NCBI GenBank assembly: GCA_046263255.1 | Contig: JBHELD010000057.1 | Location: 1 to 64,000, forward strand | Reading direction: 5' to 3' | Length of the DNA stretch: 64,000 bases | DNA from: JALZEG01 sp046263255 | GTDB taxonomy: Bacteria > Actinomycetota > CADDZG01 > WHSQ01 | Part shown: positions 7,302 through 15,464 of the stretch, piece by piece | How the letters are laid out: each line of letters starts with the position of its first letter | Position numbering within the stretch: the first letter of the stretch is position 1 | Position numbers and translations under genes: made by a program | The notes under the pieces: model-generated | What the model saw: only the letters and a program-made list of their open reading frames with translations | Told to the model about the DNA's origin: nothing | Database searches by the model: none

Positions 7302-8867
7302 TCAGGCGGGCGTGGAAGGGCGGCCCCCCTTGCGCCGCGCCCGTGACGTCAGGCCTCGGGCAGCGGCCGCCGCGCTCGCGACGAGACACGCGACCGGGAG
7401 CCAGTCGCCCGTACGTGCGTAGAGGGTGACGTCCTCCGCGAACCGCACGCGCCGCACGAGGAGCTCCGGCTCCCACAGCTCCGAGCGCTCGACCACGCGT
7501 CCGGAGGGGTCGACGAACGCGGAGATCCCGGTGAGGGCGGCGTGGGCGACCCACACCCCCGTCTCGGCCGCGCGGACCTGGCTCATCGCCACGTGCTGCG
7601 CCGAGGCCCACGAGCGCCTCCACGTCGACGTGTTCGTTAGCACCACGAGCAGACGTCCGCCCGCGCCTATGCGCCGCCCGACGAGCGACCCGAAATCCCC
7701 CTCGAAAGAGATCACCGGTGCGACGCGCCCTCCGGCGACGTCGAACACGACGGGATCCTTCCCCGGCACCGCGTCGAGCGGCACCTGCTCGAGCGCGGGG
7801 ATCCAGTCGAGGAAGCGGCGCGCCGGCACGTACTCGCCGAAGGGCACGAGGTGCGTCTTCTGGTACTGGTCGACGATGGCGCCTTCGGGCGAGACGAGGT
7901 ACGCCATCACCTGGTAGTCGCCGTCGTCCCGTTCGAGGTTGCCGCCGACGATCAGCGGCCGCCGGATCCCCGCTGCCGCCGCGGCGATCTCGCCGGCCGC
8001 GGCCGGATCGCGGAACGGGTCGATCCCGACGGAGCTCTCCGGCCACGCCACGAGATCGGCCTCCGGGGGGACCGTCGCCGTCAGCCGTGAGTGGTTGCGG
8101 AGGATCGCGCGGTCCTTCTCGTACGACGCCGGCTGTCTCTCGGGGATGTTCCCCTGCACGACGGCGACGTCGACGGGCGCGCCGGTGGCTCGCGACGCGG
8201 GGAACGGCGCCGCCACGAGCAGCGCCGCCGCGGCGGCGACGAGCGCCGCGGCCGCGCGGCGCGGATCGCGGTGCACGACGGCCCCTGCCGCCGCGGCAAC
8301 CAGCGCGTTCACGACCACGAGGACGAACGCGACCGTCCAGCCCCCGCCCCACGCGGCCGACCTCAGCACGAACGCGACGTCGTGCTGGCTCTGCGCGAGC
8401 CCGCCCCACGTGAAACCGACGACGGGGGTGACCGCCCGCAGGTACTCGACGACCGCGACCCACAGCACCGCGGGACCGAGGACGCGGGTCACCGGGCCCA
8501 GCCGGGCGGAGATCGCGCCCCACAGGGCGCCGAAGACGCCGACGTAGGCCGCCTGCAGCAGCACGAGGATCGCCCAACCGAGGTAGCCGACGATGCTGAC
8601 CCAGTACAGCAGCGTCCCGAAGAACGCGACGCCGAACGCGCCGCCGAGGAGGAGACCGCGGCGGGCGCCCGCTCCGTTCAGCGCCCCGAGCAGCGGCGCG
8701 AGCGCGACCCATGCCAGGGGCGCCAGGTCCGGTTCGGGAAACGCGAGCGTGAGCGCCGCGCCGCCAAGCAAGACGGCCGCGACCGCACGCCGCCCGTTCG
8801 GCGCATGCCGGCCCGCTCCGGGTCGCAGCCGCTCCGCCGCCGCGCTTGGTTCGTTCGCTGCGTGCAC
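7302..8867 (-). CDS. lnt: Apolipoprotein N-acyltransferase homologue with Ser at the catalytic Cys position
   Basis: 521 aa from GTG 8867. The N-terminal half holds several TM helices (about 27-225); a nitrilase-superfamily domain follows (about 231-470). The catalytic Glu (WPESS, E277) and Lys (KTHLVPFGEYVP, K337) are intact. The position of the nucleophile, usually Cys in a VICYE-type motif, reads APVISFEGDF with S387 (codon TCT, 7707-7709). Lnt adds the third acyl chain to periplasmic lipoproteins via a thioester on this Cys, so either the protein is not a normal acyltransferase or the base is an error. It is 92 bp downstream of the HIT gene on the same strand. Confidence 0.85.
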   Translation of the reverse strand: MHAANEPSAAAERLRPGAGRHAPNGRRAVAAVLLGGAALTLAFPEPDLAPLAWVALAPLLGALNGAGARRGLLLGGAFGVAFFGTLLYWVSIVGYLGWAILVLLQAAYVGVFGALWGAISARLGPVTRVLGPAVLWVAVVEYLRAVTPVVGFTWGGLAQSQHDVAFVLRSAAWGGGWTVAFVLVVVNALVAAAAGAVVHRDPRRAAAALVAAAAALLVAAPFPASRATGAPVDVAVVQGNIPERQPASYEKDRAILRNHSRLTATVPPEADLVAWPESSVGIDPFRDPAAAGEIAAAAAGIRRPLIVGGNLERDDGDYQVMAYLVSPEGAIVDQYQKTHLVPFGEYVPARRFLDWIPALEQVPLDAVPGKDPVVFDVAGGRVAPVISFEGDFGSLVGRRIGAGGRLLVVLTNTSTWRRSWASAQHVAMSQVRAAETGVWVAHAALTGISAFVDPSGRVVERSELWEPELLVRRVRFAEDVTLYARTGDWLPVACLVASAAAAARGLTSRARRKGGRPSTPA

Positions 8868-8959
8868 CTCGCTCGACCTCTACTTCCCCCGGGTCACGGG
8901 ACGTTCCCGCCCGGGCAGAGTCGCGCAGGACCAGCCGCTCGGCGAGCCGGATCGCACGC

Positions 8960-9433
8960 CTAGAGCTTCTCGAACAGCGGGCGGAGCTTCGCGGCGGTGT
9001 CGGCGAGCATCTCCGGCAGCACCTTCGTGCCGGCGACGGTCGTCATGAAGTTCGTGTCCCCGCCCCAGCGCGGCACGACGTGCATGTGGAGGTGACCCGG
9101 GATGCCGGCCCCCGCGACGGTCCCGAGGTTCATGCCGAGGTTGAACCCGTGCGCGCCCATGGCCTCGCCGACGATCCGCACCGACTCCGCACAGAGGTCC
9201 ATGAGCTCGTGGCGCTCGACCGCCTCGAGGTCCTCGAGGTCACCCGCGTGCCGCTGCGGCGCCACCATGAGGTGCCCGGTGTTGTACGGGAACGCGTTCA
9301 GCAGCACGAACGCGGTCGGCCCCTTGTAGAGGATCCCGTCGCCCTTCACGAGGTGCTCGCAGAAGACACAGCCGTCGCCGGAGCCCGACACGCTCACGTA
9401 CTGCATCCTCCAGGGGCTCCAGAGACGTTCCAC
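8960..9433 (-). CDS. HIT-family nucleotide hydrolase/phosphorylase
   Basis: 157 aa from GTG 9433, whose G is shared with the thrS TAG stop (1-nt overlap), so the two are co-transcribed. The histidine triad is GHLHMHVVPRW. The N-terminal WSPWRMQYV and CVFCEHL match the mycobacterial Rv2613c type, a diadenosine tetraphosphate phosphorylase also encoded directly after thrS. ThrRS and other synthetases make Ap4A, which fits this pairing. Role is inferred from motif and synteny. Confidence 0.88.
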   Translation of the reverse strand: MERLWSPWRMQYVSVSGSGDGCVFCEHLVKGDGILYKGPTAFVLLNAFPYNTGHLMVAPQRHAGDLEDLEAVERHELMDLCAESVRIVGEAMGAHGFNLGMNLGTVAGAGIPGHLHMHVVPRWGGDTNFMTTVAGTKVLPEMLADTAAKLRPLFEKL

Positions 9434-11385
9434 TACAGCGACTGCTCGACGCGGCGCTCCCGGATCTCCCGGGTGATCCCGTCGACGAGCTGCGCGACCG
9501 GCACGCCGCGCGTCTCCTCGCCGCTCCTCCGGCGCAGCGACACCGTCTCGCCGGAGGCCTCGTCGTCGCCCACCACGAGCATGTACGGCACCTTCTGCAG
9601 CTGCTGCCGGCGGATCTTCGCGCCGATGGTGTCGGTCGAGTCGTCGACCTCCGCTCGCACGCCGGCGGCGCGCAGCCGCTGCTCCACCGTCCGCGCGTAC
9701 GCCACGTGCCGGTCCGCGATCGGGATCAGCACCGCCTGGACGGGCGAGAGCCACGTCGGGAAGGCTCCGGCGAAGTGCTCGACGAGCACCCCGACGAACC
9801 GCTCGACCGAGCCGAACAGCGCGCGGTGGATCATCACCGGCCGGATGCGGTCGCCGTGCTCGTCGACGTACTCGAGGCCGAACCGCTCCGGCAGGTTGAG
9901 GTCGACCTGGACGGTGCAGACCTGCCACCAGCGCCCGATCGCGTCGCGTACGTCGATGTCGATCTTCGGCCCGTAGAACGCCCCGTCGCCCTCGTCGACC
10001 GTGTAGTCGAGACCGGCCTTCTCGAGCGCCTGCGGGATCGCGCTCTCCGCGAGGTCCCACAGCTCCTGCGAGCCCACGGCCTTCGGCGGCTTCGTCGAGA
10101 ACCGCACCCCGTCGGGCCCCAGCCCGACGGTCCCGTAGAGCGCGCGGAAGAAGTCGATGGCGGCGACCATCTCGTCCACGACCTGGTCGGGCCGGCAGAA
10201 GATGTGCGCGTCGTCCTGCGTCAGGCCGCGCGCCCGCATCAAGCCGTGCAGCGCCCCGGAGCGCTCGTAGCGGTAGACGGTGCCGAGCTCGGAGAGGCGG
10301 ATCGGCAGCTCGCGATAGGACCGGGTCTTCGACCGGAACACGAGGATGTGGAACGGGCAGTTCATGGGCTTCGCGACGTAGTCGGAGCCCTCGAGCTCCA
10401 TCATCGGGAACATGCTCTCCCGATAGAAGCTCAGGTGCCCGCTGATCTCCCATAGCGTCGACTTGCCGACGTGCGGCGTGAACACCGGCTGGTACCCGCG
10501 CTCCAGGTGCATCTCGCGCGACAGGTCCTCCAGCGTCTTGCGGACGATCGCCCCCTTCGGGTGCCACACCGCGAGCCCGGGACCGACCTCGTCCGGCCAC
10601 GAGAACAGCTCGAGCTCGCGGCCGAGCTTGCGGTGGTCGCGCTTCTCGGCCTCCTCGAGCCGGTGGAGGTAGTCGCTCAGCGCGTCCTTGGACTCCCACG
10701 CGGTGCCGTAGATGCGCTGCAGCATCGGCTTCGTCTCGTCCCCGCGCCAGTACGCGCCGGCGCTGCGGAGAAGCTTGAAGGCCTTGATCCGGCCGGTCCC
10801 GGGGGCGTGGGGGCCGCGGCAGAGGTCGACGAAGGCGGGACCGTCCGCGCCCGGCCGGGTGTTCCTGTAGATCGAGATGACCTCGCCCTCGGCGGCCTCC
10901 TGCTGCGTGGGGTCGTCTACTCCTCCGCCGCCGACGCCCTCGATGATCTCCACCTTGTAGGGCTGGTCGGCGAACAGCTCGAGGGCGCTGTCGCGGTCGA
11001 GCTCCTCACGCTCGAACCGCTGGTTCTCCTTGACGATCGCCCGCATCTCGGCCTCGATCCGCTCGAGGTCGTCCGGCGTGAACGGCGTGTCGACGTCGAA
11101 GTCGTAGTAGAAGCCGTCCTCGATCGGGGGGCCGATGGAATACTTCGCGCCCGGGTAGAGGCGCAGCACCGCCTGGGCGAGGACGTGGGCGGTCGAATGC
11201 CGCAGGATGTACCGGCCGTCGTCCTCGGTCGCAACGATCACGCGCGCCTCGGCCCCCTCGGGCACCACGTACGCGAGGTCGCGCTGGGCGCCGTCGACGA
11301 CGAGCGCCAGCGGGGCCGGAGCGCCCGCCTCCTTCGCGAGCGCGAACCCGTCCCTGGCGCCGTCTCCCGTGGCCACGAAGCTCAT
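9433..11385 (-). CDS. thrS: Threonyl-tRNA synthetase
   Basis: 650 aa from ATG 11385. Residues 1-60 are a short TGS-like part, then the editing domain with HSTAHVLAQAV, then the class II catalytic core with the zinc ligands in KPMNCPFH, DDAHIFC and VMIHRALFGS, and the C-terminal anticodon-binding domain (VQAVLIPIADRH to the end). It charges tRNA-Thr. A -10-like TACCAT (11393-11398) is 7 nt from the ATG and there is no Shine-Dalgarno, so the mRNA is probably leaderless. A strong hairpin at 11403-11431 separates it from the aldolase gene upstream. No T-box leader is seen. Confidence 0.95.
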   Translation of the reverse strand: MSFVATGDGARDGFALAKEAGAPAPLALVVDGAQRDLAYVVPEGAEARVIVATEDDGRYILRHSTAHVLAQAVLRLYPGAKYSIGPPIEDGFYYDFDVDTPFTPDDLERIEAEMRAIVKENQRFEREELDRDSALELFADQPYKVEIIEGVGGGGVDDPTQQEAAEGEVISIYRNTRPGADGPAFVDLCRGPHAPGTGRIKAFKLLRSAGAYWRGDETKPMLQRIYGTAWESKDALSDYLHRLEEAEKRDHRKLGRELELFSWPDEVGPGLAVWHPKGAIVRKTLEDLSREMHLERGYQPVFTPHVGKSTLWEISGHLSFYRESMFPMMELEGSDYVAKPMNCPFHILVFRSKTRSYRELPIRLSELGTVYRYERSGALHGLMRARGLTQDDAHIFCRPDQVVDEMVAAIDFFRALYGTVGLGPDGVRFSTKPPKAVGSQELWDLAESAIPQALEKAGLDYTVDEGDGAFYGPKIDIDVRDAIGRWWQVCTVQVDLNLPERFGLEYVDEHGDRIRPVMIHRALFGSVERFVGVLVEHFAGAFPTWLSPVQAVLIPIADRHVAYARTVEQRLRAAGVRAEVDDSTDTIGAKIRRQQLQKVPYMLVVGDDEASGETVSLRRRSGEETRGVPVAQLVDGITREIRERRVEQSL

Positions 11386-11392
11386 GGCGCCG

Positions 11393-11398
11393 ATGGTA
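11393..11398 (-). promoter_or_regulatory. -10 element of leaderless thrS
   Basis: TACCAT on the minus strand followed by 7 nt and the thrS ATG. It matches the pattern seen before uvrA (also TACCAT) and others in this window. Confidence 0.55.
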
Positions 11399-11402
11399 TC
11401 GG

Positions 11403-11431
11403 GGCGGCGCGTCCTACCCGGACGCGCCGCC
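11403..11431 (-). terminator. GC-rich hairpin between the aldolase gene and thrS
   Basis: A perfect 12-bp stem GGCGGCGCGTCC / GGACGCGCCGCC with a TACCC loop. It sits after the aldolase stop and just upstream of the thrS promoter. There is no U-tract, which is common for actinobacterial terminators, so termination is inferred from position and stem strength. Confidence 0.6.
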
Positions 11432-11504
11432 GTCGGTCGTCGGGCGCAGACGACGTTCCAGCGGCACAGCGCGTTGCAGATGTCCGCCGGCGACGACCGG
11501 CGAC

Positions 11505-12392
11505 TCAGGCGATGGATGCCTCGTAGATGCTCGCGATCGACGCGTCGAGAGCCGCGTCGAACTCCTCGTCGCTCTGGTCGGCCGACAGACCCTCGGTGAG
11601 GCCACGCGAGAAGCTCGCGACGACTCCCCTGTTGCGGGCGAGCCTCCGGTTTGCCTCCTCGCGGCTGTAGCCGCCGGAGAGCGCTACGACGCGCAGGACG
11701 TTCGGGTGCTCCGTCAGCTTCAGGTAGAAGTTGTCCTCCTCCGGGAGCGTCAGCTTGAACATGAGCTGCTCGCCCGGTCGCAAGCGGTCGAGCGACGCGA
11801 AGACCTCGTCTCGAAGCATCGCCTCCGCCTGTGCCTTCTCCGGGCTCTCGATGTCGATCTCGGGCTCGAGGATCGGGATCAGGCCGCGGCCGAGGATGCG
11901 GCGGCCGATCTCGAATTGCTGCTCCACGATCGACTCGATCCCGGCGTCGTCGGCGAGCTTGACGACCGACCGCATCTTGGTCCCGAAGACCCCCTTGGCG
12001 AGCGCCCGACCGAGGAGGTCGTCGAGCCCGGGGATCGGCTTCATCAGCTGAACCCCGTCGCTCTCCTCGGCGAGCCCCTTGTCCACCTTCAGGAACGGGA
12101 CGACGCCCTTCACGCTCCAGAGGTAGTCGACGGAGTCGCGGCCGTCGATCGTGCGATCCATCGTGTCCTCGAAGAGGATCGCCCCGATGATGCGATCTCC
12201 GTTGAAGCTCCGGCTGGTGATGATGCGGCTCCGCATCTCGTGCATCAGCGAGAACATCTCCTCGTCGTTCGAGAAGGCGTCCCGGCCGACGCCGTAGCGC
12301 TCGAGCGCCTTGGGAGTGCTCCCTCCGCTCTGGTCGAGGGCCGCGATGAAGCCGTTGCCGGTTCGGATCCTCTGGAGCTGCCGGTCGTTCAC
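11505..12392 (-). CDS. fda: Class I fructose-bisphosphate aldolase
   Basis: 295 aa from GTG 12392. This start gives VNDRQLQRIRTGNGFIAALD, which aligns from the first residue with class I aldolases of the staphylococcal Fda type (about 296 aa), and it places an AGGGG ribosome site 8 nt upstream; the GTG at 12401 would touch that site. Family motifs are ALDQSGGSTPKALE, DRIIGAILFEDTMDR, the EPEIDIESPEKA acid cluster, MFKLTLPEE with the Schiff-base Lys region, and ALSGGYSREEAN. It cleaves fructose 1,6-bisphosphate in glycolysis and runs in reverse in gluconeogenesis, without a metal. Confidence 0.92.
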   Translation of the reverse strand: MNDRQLQRIRTGNGFIAALDQSGGSTPKALERYGVGRDAFSNDEEMFSLMHEMRSRIITSRSFNGDRIIGAILFEDTMDRTIDGRDSVDYLWSVKGVVPFLKVDKGLAEESDGVQLMKPIPGLDDLLGRALAKGVFGTKMRSVVKLADDAGIESIVEQQFEIGRRILGRGLIPILEPEIDIESPEKAQAEAMLRDEVFASLDRLRPGEQLMFKLTLPEEDNFYLKLTEHPNVLRVVALSGGYSREEANRRLARNRGVVASFSRGLTEGLSADQSDEEFDAALDASIASIYEASIA

Positions 12393-12535
12393 GTAGATCA
12401 CCCCTAATACGTGGACCGCTCGCCGAGGCGACCGGTGCCGTGTCGATGTCGGGCTGCCAGAATCCCATACCAGGCCGGGGGCTCGCCATCCCGGCAGCTC
12501 CGGCCGGCCCCGATCGTTGTGGTTCGATTGACGCC

Positions 12536-12868
12536 GTGGAGGCCTCGGACGCGAACGTCAACGTCGACATGGTCAAGAGGTTCCTGCGGGGGCAGAACCT
12601 CGAGCAGGTCGCCCGCGTCGACGAGGCGATCGAGCTCTACGAGAGCATGCTCGCCGGCGGCTTCGATTCCGTCGGCCCCTACGACAGGCTCATCGAGATC
12701 TACTCCGCCAGGGCGCTGCACGCCGACGTCGTGCGGGTTGCCGACGTCGCGCTCGTCAACGTCCACACCTATCCGGAGAAGCGGCGCTGGTACGAGGAGA
12801 TGCGTGCCGCGGCCGCGCGGACCGCGTCTTCGGTCCCGCAGGCCGCGCCCAAGCGTCCGGCGGATTGA
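12536..12868 (+). CDS. Small TPR-like protein of unknown function
   Basis: 110 aa from GTG 12536. The middle has one or two helix pairs resembling a tetratricopeptide repeat (RVDEAIELYESMLAGGFDSV, then YDRLIEIYSARALHADVVRV); the C-terminus is Ala-rich and disordered. It ends on a TTGA overlap with the MidA gene, so translation of the two is coupled. TTC GAT-like bases precede the start but no clear promoter can be called. The partner and role are unknown; adjacency to MidA is the only clue. Confidence 0.6.
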   Translation: MEASDANVNVDMVKRFLRGQNLEQVARVDEAIELYESMLAGGFDSVGPYDRLIEIYSARALHADVVRVADVALVNVHTYPEKRRWYEEMRAAAARTASSVPQAAPKRPAD

Positions 12869-13974
12869 CCGAGCTGGAGCGGGTCCTCCACGAGAGGATC
12901 GCCCGGCACGGCCCGATGCCGTTCGGGGCCTTCATGCAGCTCGCGCTCTACCACCCGCGCCACGGCTACTACTCGGGCGGCCCTGAGCGGGCCGGCCGGC
13001 GGGGCCACTTCCTGACGTCTCCGGAGCTGTCGCCCCTGTTCGGCGCGCTGTGGGCGCGGGGGTTCGAGAAGCTGTGGCGCGCCTGCGGCTCCCCCGGCGA
13101 GTTCGCGCTCGTCGAGGTCGGGCCCGGGGAGGGAGGGTTCGCCGCGGCGGTGCTGGACGCCGCGTCCGGCGACTTCGCCCGGTCGCTCCGCTACCGGCTG
13201 GTCGAGCGCTCGCCGGCGTTGCAGGAGCGCCAGCAGAAGGTGCTCGAGGGCCGCGACGTCTCGTGGAGCGCGGCGGTGGCGGAGGTGCCGCGGGCGGCGC
13301 ACGGGGTGGTGTTCGCGAACGAGGTGCTGGACAACCTCCCCGTCCACGTCGTCGAGAGGCGCGACGGCCTTCTCCTGGAGGTCTGCGTCGACTCGATCGA
13401 CGGCCGCCTGGTGGAGACGCTGCGTCCCGCTGCCGGCGACGAGCTCGCGCGGTGGCTGACGCGCGCGGGGGCGGAGGTGCCCGAGGGCCACCGGTTCGAG
13501 GTCGGGATGGCGGCGGAGTCGTTCGTCCGCCGGTGCGCGGCGGCATTCGACCGGGGAGCGCTGGTGCTGGTGGACTACGGCGCGGAGTCGGCGGAGCTGG
13601 CGGCGCGGCCGCGGGGGACTCTGGTCGCGTACTCCGCCGCCGGCGTCTCGGCGGACGTGCTCGCGCGGCCCGGCGAGCAGGACGTCACCGCGCACGCGAA
13701 CTGGACGATCGTCCGCCGGACGTGCGAGCCGCTCGGCATCGCCGTCAGGGGGCCGCTCGCGCAGAGGGACGTCTTGCTGGCGCTCGGGGCGCGGGAGCTC
13801 GGAGGAGACCTGCGGGCCGAGCACTCCCGCGCGGCCGGCGAAGGCCGCGGCGCCGACGCCGTCCGGGCGCTGTCGCGCCGCAGCTCGCTGGGGATCCTGC
13901 TCGATCCGGGCGGCCTCGGCGGGCTGGACGTGATGATCGGGAGCCGCGGGATCGAGGCGGAGGCGCTCCCCTAG
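12865..13974 (+). CDS. MidA/NDUFAF7-family SAM-dependent methyltransferase
   Basis: 369 aa from TTG 12865, overlapping the upstream stop. Typical of COG1565: N-terminal ERIARHGPMPFGAFMQLALY and HPRHGYYS, then GHFLTSPELSPLFG, the SAM-binding loop VEVGPGEGGFAAAVL, the ANEVLDNLPVHVV stretch, and LVDYGAES. The human relative NDUFAF7 methylates an arginine of complex I; the bacterial substrate is not generally known. Full length. The 3' end is followed by a long repeat-rich intergenic region and the convergent hsp20 gene. Confidence 0.85.
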   Translation: MTELERVLHERIARHGPMPFGAFMQLALYHPRHGYYSGGPERAGRRGHFLTSPELSPLFGALWARGFEKLWRACGSPGEFALVEVGPGEGGFAAAVLDAASGDFARSLRYRLVERSPALQERQQKVLEGRDVSWSAAVAEVPRAAHGVVFANEVLDNLPVHVVERRDGLLLEVCVDSIDGRLVETLRPAAGDELARWLTRAGAEVPEGHRFEVGMAAESFVRRCAAAFDRGALVLVDYGAESAELAARPRGTLVAYSAAGVSADVLARPGEQDVTAHANWTIVRRTCEPLGIAVRGPLAQRDVLLALGARELGGDLRAEHSRAAGEGRGADAVRALSRRSSLGILLDPGGLGGLDVMIGSRGIEAEALP

Positions 13975-14109
13975 CCCCGCCGCGCGTCGGCCCAGGCGCG
14001 CGGGGGGCCGAACCCGTCCGCGCCGTCACGGGGCTGCGGTCGCTCGGGCCGGACCCGTCGGTCCCGCGTGCGGAATCCGGGACCGGGACCGACCGGTTCG
14101 GAGGCCTCC

Positions 14110-14140
14110 CACAGGGGGCGCCCATACGAGTCCCCCTGTG
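14110..14140. terminator. Hairpin downstream of the MidA gene
   Basis: CACAGGGGG (14110-14118) pairs with CCCCCTGTG (14132-14140) across a 13-nt loop. It lies 136 bp after the MidA stop in the convergent region. A terminator role is inferred; there is no U-tract. Confidence 0.4.
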
Positions 14141-14148
14141 AGAAACGG

Positions 14149-14296
14149 TCGAGCCCGGCGCAGGCGGGCCGGGCAGGCGCAGGCGGGCCGGCAGGGTGTC
14201 GAGCCGGGCCCGGCGCAGGCCGGGTGGCCGGCCCCCGGCGCAGGCCGGGTGGCCGGGCGCGGCGCAGGCCGGCCGGCGGGGTCGAGCCGGGCGCGA
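14149..14296. repeat. GC-rich imperfect tandem repeat block
   Basis: About 150 bp built from GGCGCAGGC(C/G)GG-type units, with GTCGAGCC(G/C)GGC occurring three times (starting near 14149, 14199 and 14280). Almost no A or T. It fills much of the 374-bp gap between the MidA gene and hsp20; no gene is seen there. Copy number probably varies between strains. Confidence 0.7.
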
Positions 14297-14297
14297 G

Positions 14298-14322
14298 AGG
14301 AGGCCGCCGGCGGCGGCCTCCT
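14298..14322 (-). terminator. Perfect hairpin after hsp20
   Basis: AGGAGGCCGCC and GGCGGCCTCCT form an 11-bp perfect stem with a GGC loop, 26 bp beyond the hsp20 stop. Likely hsp20 terminator, without a U-run. Confidence 0.55.
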
Positions 14323-14348
14323 CCCTATCTGCTTCGGTCCTGAGAGCC

Positions 14349-14795
14349 TTAGCTCGTCAGCGCCTTGTTGCTCGTCGTGTCGATCGCGACCTTCCGCGGC
14401 TGGACCTCGGCCGCGTACGGGATCGCGACCTCGAGCACGCCGTTGTCGAACCGGGCGTTGATCTGCTCGACGTCCAGGCCCTTGCCGAGCTGCACCCTCT
14501 GGGTGAAGTCGCCGTAGAACGTCCCGCGGCGGGTGAAGCGAACCTTGTCCGCGTCGAACGGGAACTTCCGGCGGCCGTTGATCAGGAGGGTGCTCTCCTG
14601 GACCGTGACCTCCACGTCGTCGGGGTCGACACCCGGAAGGTCCATCCGGATCACCAGGCGGTCCTCGGTGTGGAACACGTCCGTCGGGACGCTGTAACCA
14701 CCCGTCGGCCACACGGGGCCGGAGGGGTCGCTGCTGCCGAAGAAGCGCGACACGATCTCGTCGCAGTCGGAACGGCCGTTCGTGAAACCACGCAT
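14349..14795 (-). CDS. Small heat-shock protein (Hsp20/alpha-crystallin family)
   Basis: 148 aa from ATG 14795. This start has a GGAGGT ribosome site 8 nt upstream and gives MRGFTNGRSDCDEIVSRFFG; a longer frame would run into the promoter. The alpha-crystallin domain covers about residues 38-130: VPTDVFHTEDRLVIRMDLPG, VDPDDVEVTVQESTLLINGR, then the conserved RVQLGKGLDVEQINARFDNG, and VLEVAIP near the end with the IxI-like tail. It is an ATP-independent holdase. The promoter (TTGACA-N17-TATAAA) and a HAIR operator lie just upstream, so control by HspR is expected. Confidence 0.92.
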   Translation of the reverse strand: MRGFTNGRSDCDEIVSRFFGSSDPSGPVWPTGGYSVPTDVFHTEDRLVIRMDLPGVDPDDVEVTVQESTLLINGRRKFPFDADKVRFTRRGTFYGDFTQRVQLGKGLDVEQINARFDNGVLEVAIPYAAEVQPRKVAIDTTSNKALTS

Positions 14796-14844
14796 CTGTT
14801 GCACCTCCTGCTGCTGATTCCGCCACCTCAAAGCTTGCGCTGTC

Positions 14845-14873
14845 TTTATAGCATTTTCGGCCCCTGTTGTCAA
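14845..14873 (-). promoter_or_regulatory. hsp20 promoter
   Basis: On the minus strand TTGACA (14868-14873) and TATAAA (14845-14850) are separated by exactly 17 bp, a near-consensus vegetative promoter and unusually strong for this GC-rich genome. The HAIR operator sits 7 bp upstream of the -35. Confidence 0.9.
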
Positions 14874-14880
14874 CAGATTC

Positions 14881-14901
14881 CTTGAGTGCTAGCGACTCAA
14901 C
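14881..14901. promoter_or_regulatory. HAIR operator (HspR site) upstream of hsp20
   Basis: CTTGAGT-N7-ACTCAAC matches the HspR-associated inverted repeat CTTGAGT-N7-ACTCAAG at 13 of 14 positions. It also covers the 3' end of the neighbouring lipoprotein gene (stop at 14889). HspR itself is not in the window. Confidence 0.88.
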
Positions 14902-15464
14902 TCTCGCAGACGGCCCAGGGCCTTCCGCTCCCACCTCTCGGCGAACTTCTCCCCCCGGCCCCCGGGAAAGCAATGGGCCAGCTCGTGGGCCGTGATCGCC
15001 CCCCAGAACTGGCGCGGAGTCGGCGGTGGATCGGCCTTCAGGCCCTGCGAGTAGTAGAGGCGCCAGCGCTCGAGGTCCTGCTTGATCGCGTTCGGGTAGA
15101 ACCTGATGTCGCAGAAGCGGCCCTGCGCCTCGGGGTCGAACACGCCGGTGAGGTGGACGTCCGCCAGGTGCCGGTCCTCGGGGATGTTCGCGGCGCCCAG
15201 GCGGGACCCGAACTTGATCTTGTACAGGTGCTTCGTGAGCCGGAGCCACAGGTCGACGTCCTTGAGATCCGCGATCGCGACCTCGACCTTCCGGCGGCTC
15301 TCGCCGAACGCCTCGTTCATCACGATCACGCCGGGGGGGTTGATCACCGGCGTGGGCGCCGGCGTGGGAGTCGGCGGCGGCGTGGCGGCGGGAGCGGCCT
15401 GGGGCGTCGAGCGGCAACCGCCGAGGACCAGGGCCGCCGCGACAAGGAGGGTCGTGGGCCGCAT
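14889..15464 (-). CDS. Predicted lipoprotein with HExxH zinc-protease-like motif
   Basis: 191 aa from ATG 15464, whose A is shared with the TGA of the dehydrogenase upstream. The signal is MRPTTLLVAAALVLGGC with an LGGC lipobox (C17), followed by a Pro/Thr-rich linker (residues 20-45). The rest is a compact domain with FCDIRFYPNAIKQDLERWR and, near the C-terminus, AITAHELAHCFPGG, a HELAH motif typical of zincin peptidases, then EKFAERWE, which could supply the third ligand. No larger peptidase family was recognised. Probably membrane-attached outside the cell. The hsp20 operator overlaps its end. Confidence 0.65.
   Translation of the reverse strand: MRPTTLLVAAALVLGGCRSTPQAAPAATPPPTPTPAPTPVINPPGVIVMNEAFGESRRKVEVAIADLKDVDLWLRLTKHLYKIKFGSRLGAANIPEDRHLADVHLTGVFDPEAQGRFCDIRFYPNAIKQDLERWRLYYSQGLKADPPPTPRQFWGAITAHELAHCFPGGRGEKFAERWERKALGRLRELSR

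Noticed and set aside
11386..11504. Possible T-box leader before thrS
   Set aside because: No T-box sequence; the hairpin here fits better as the aldolase terminator, and thrS looks leaderless.
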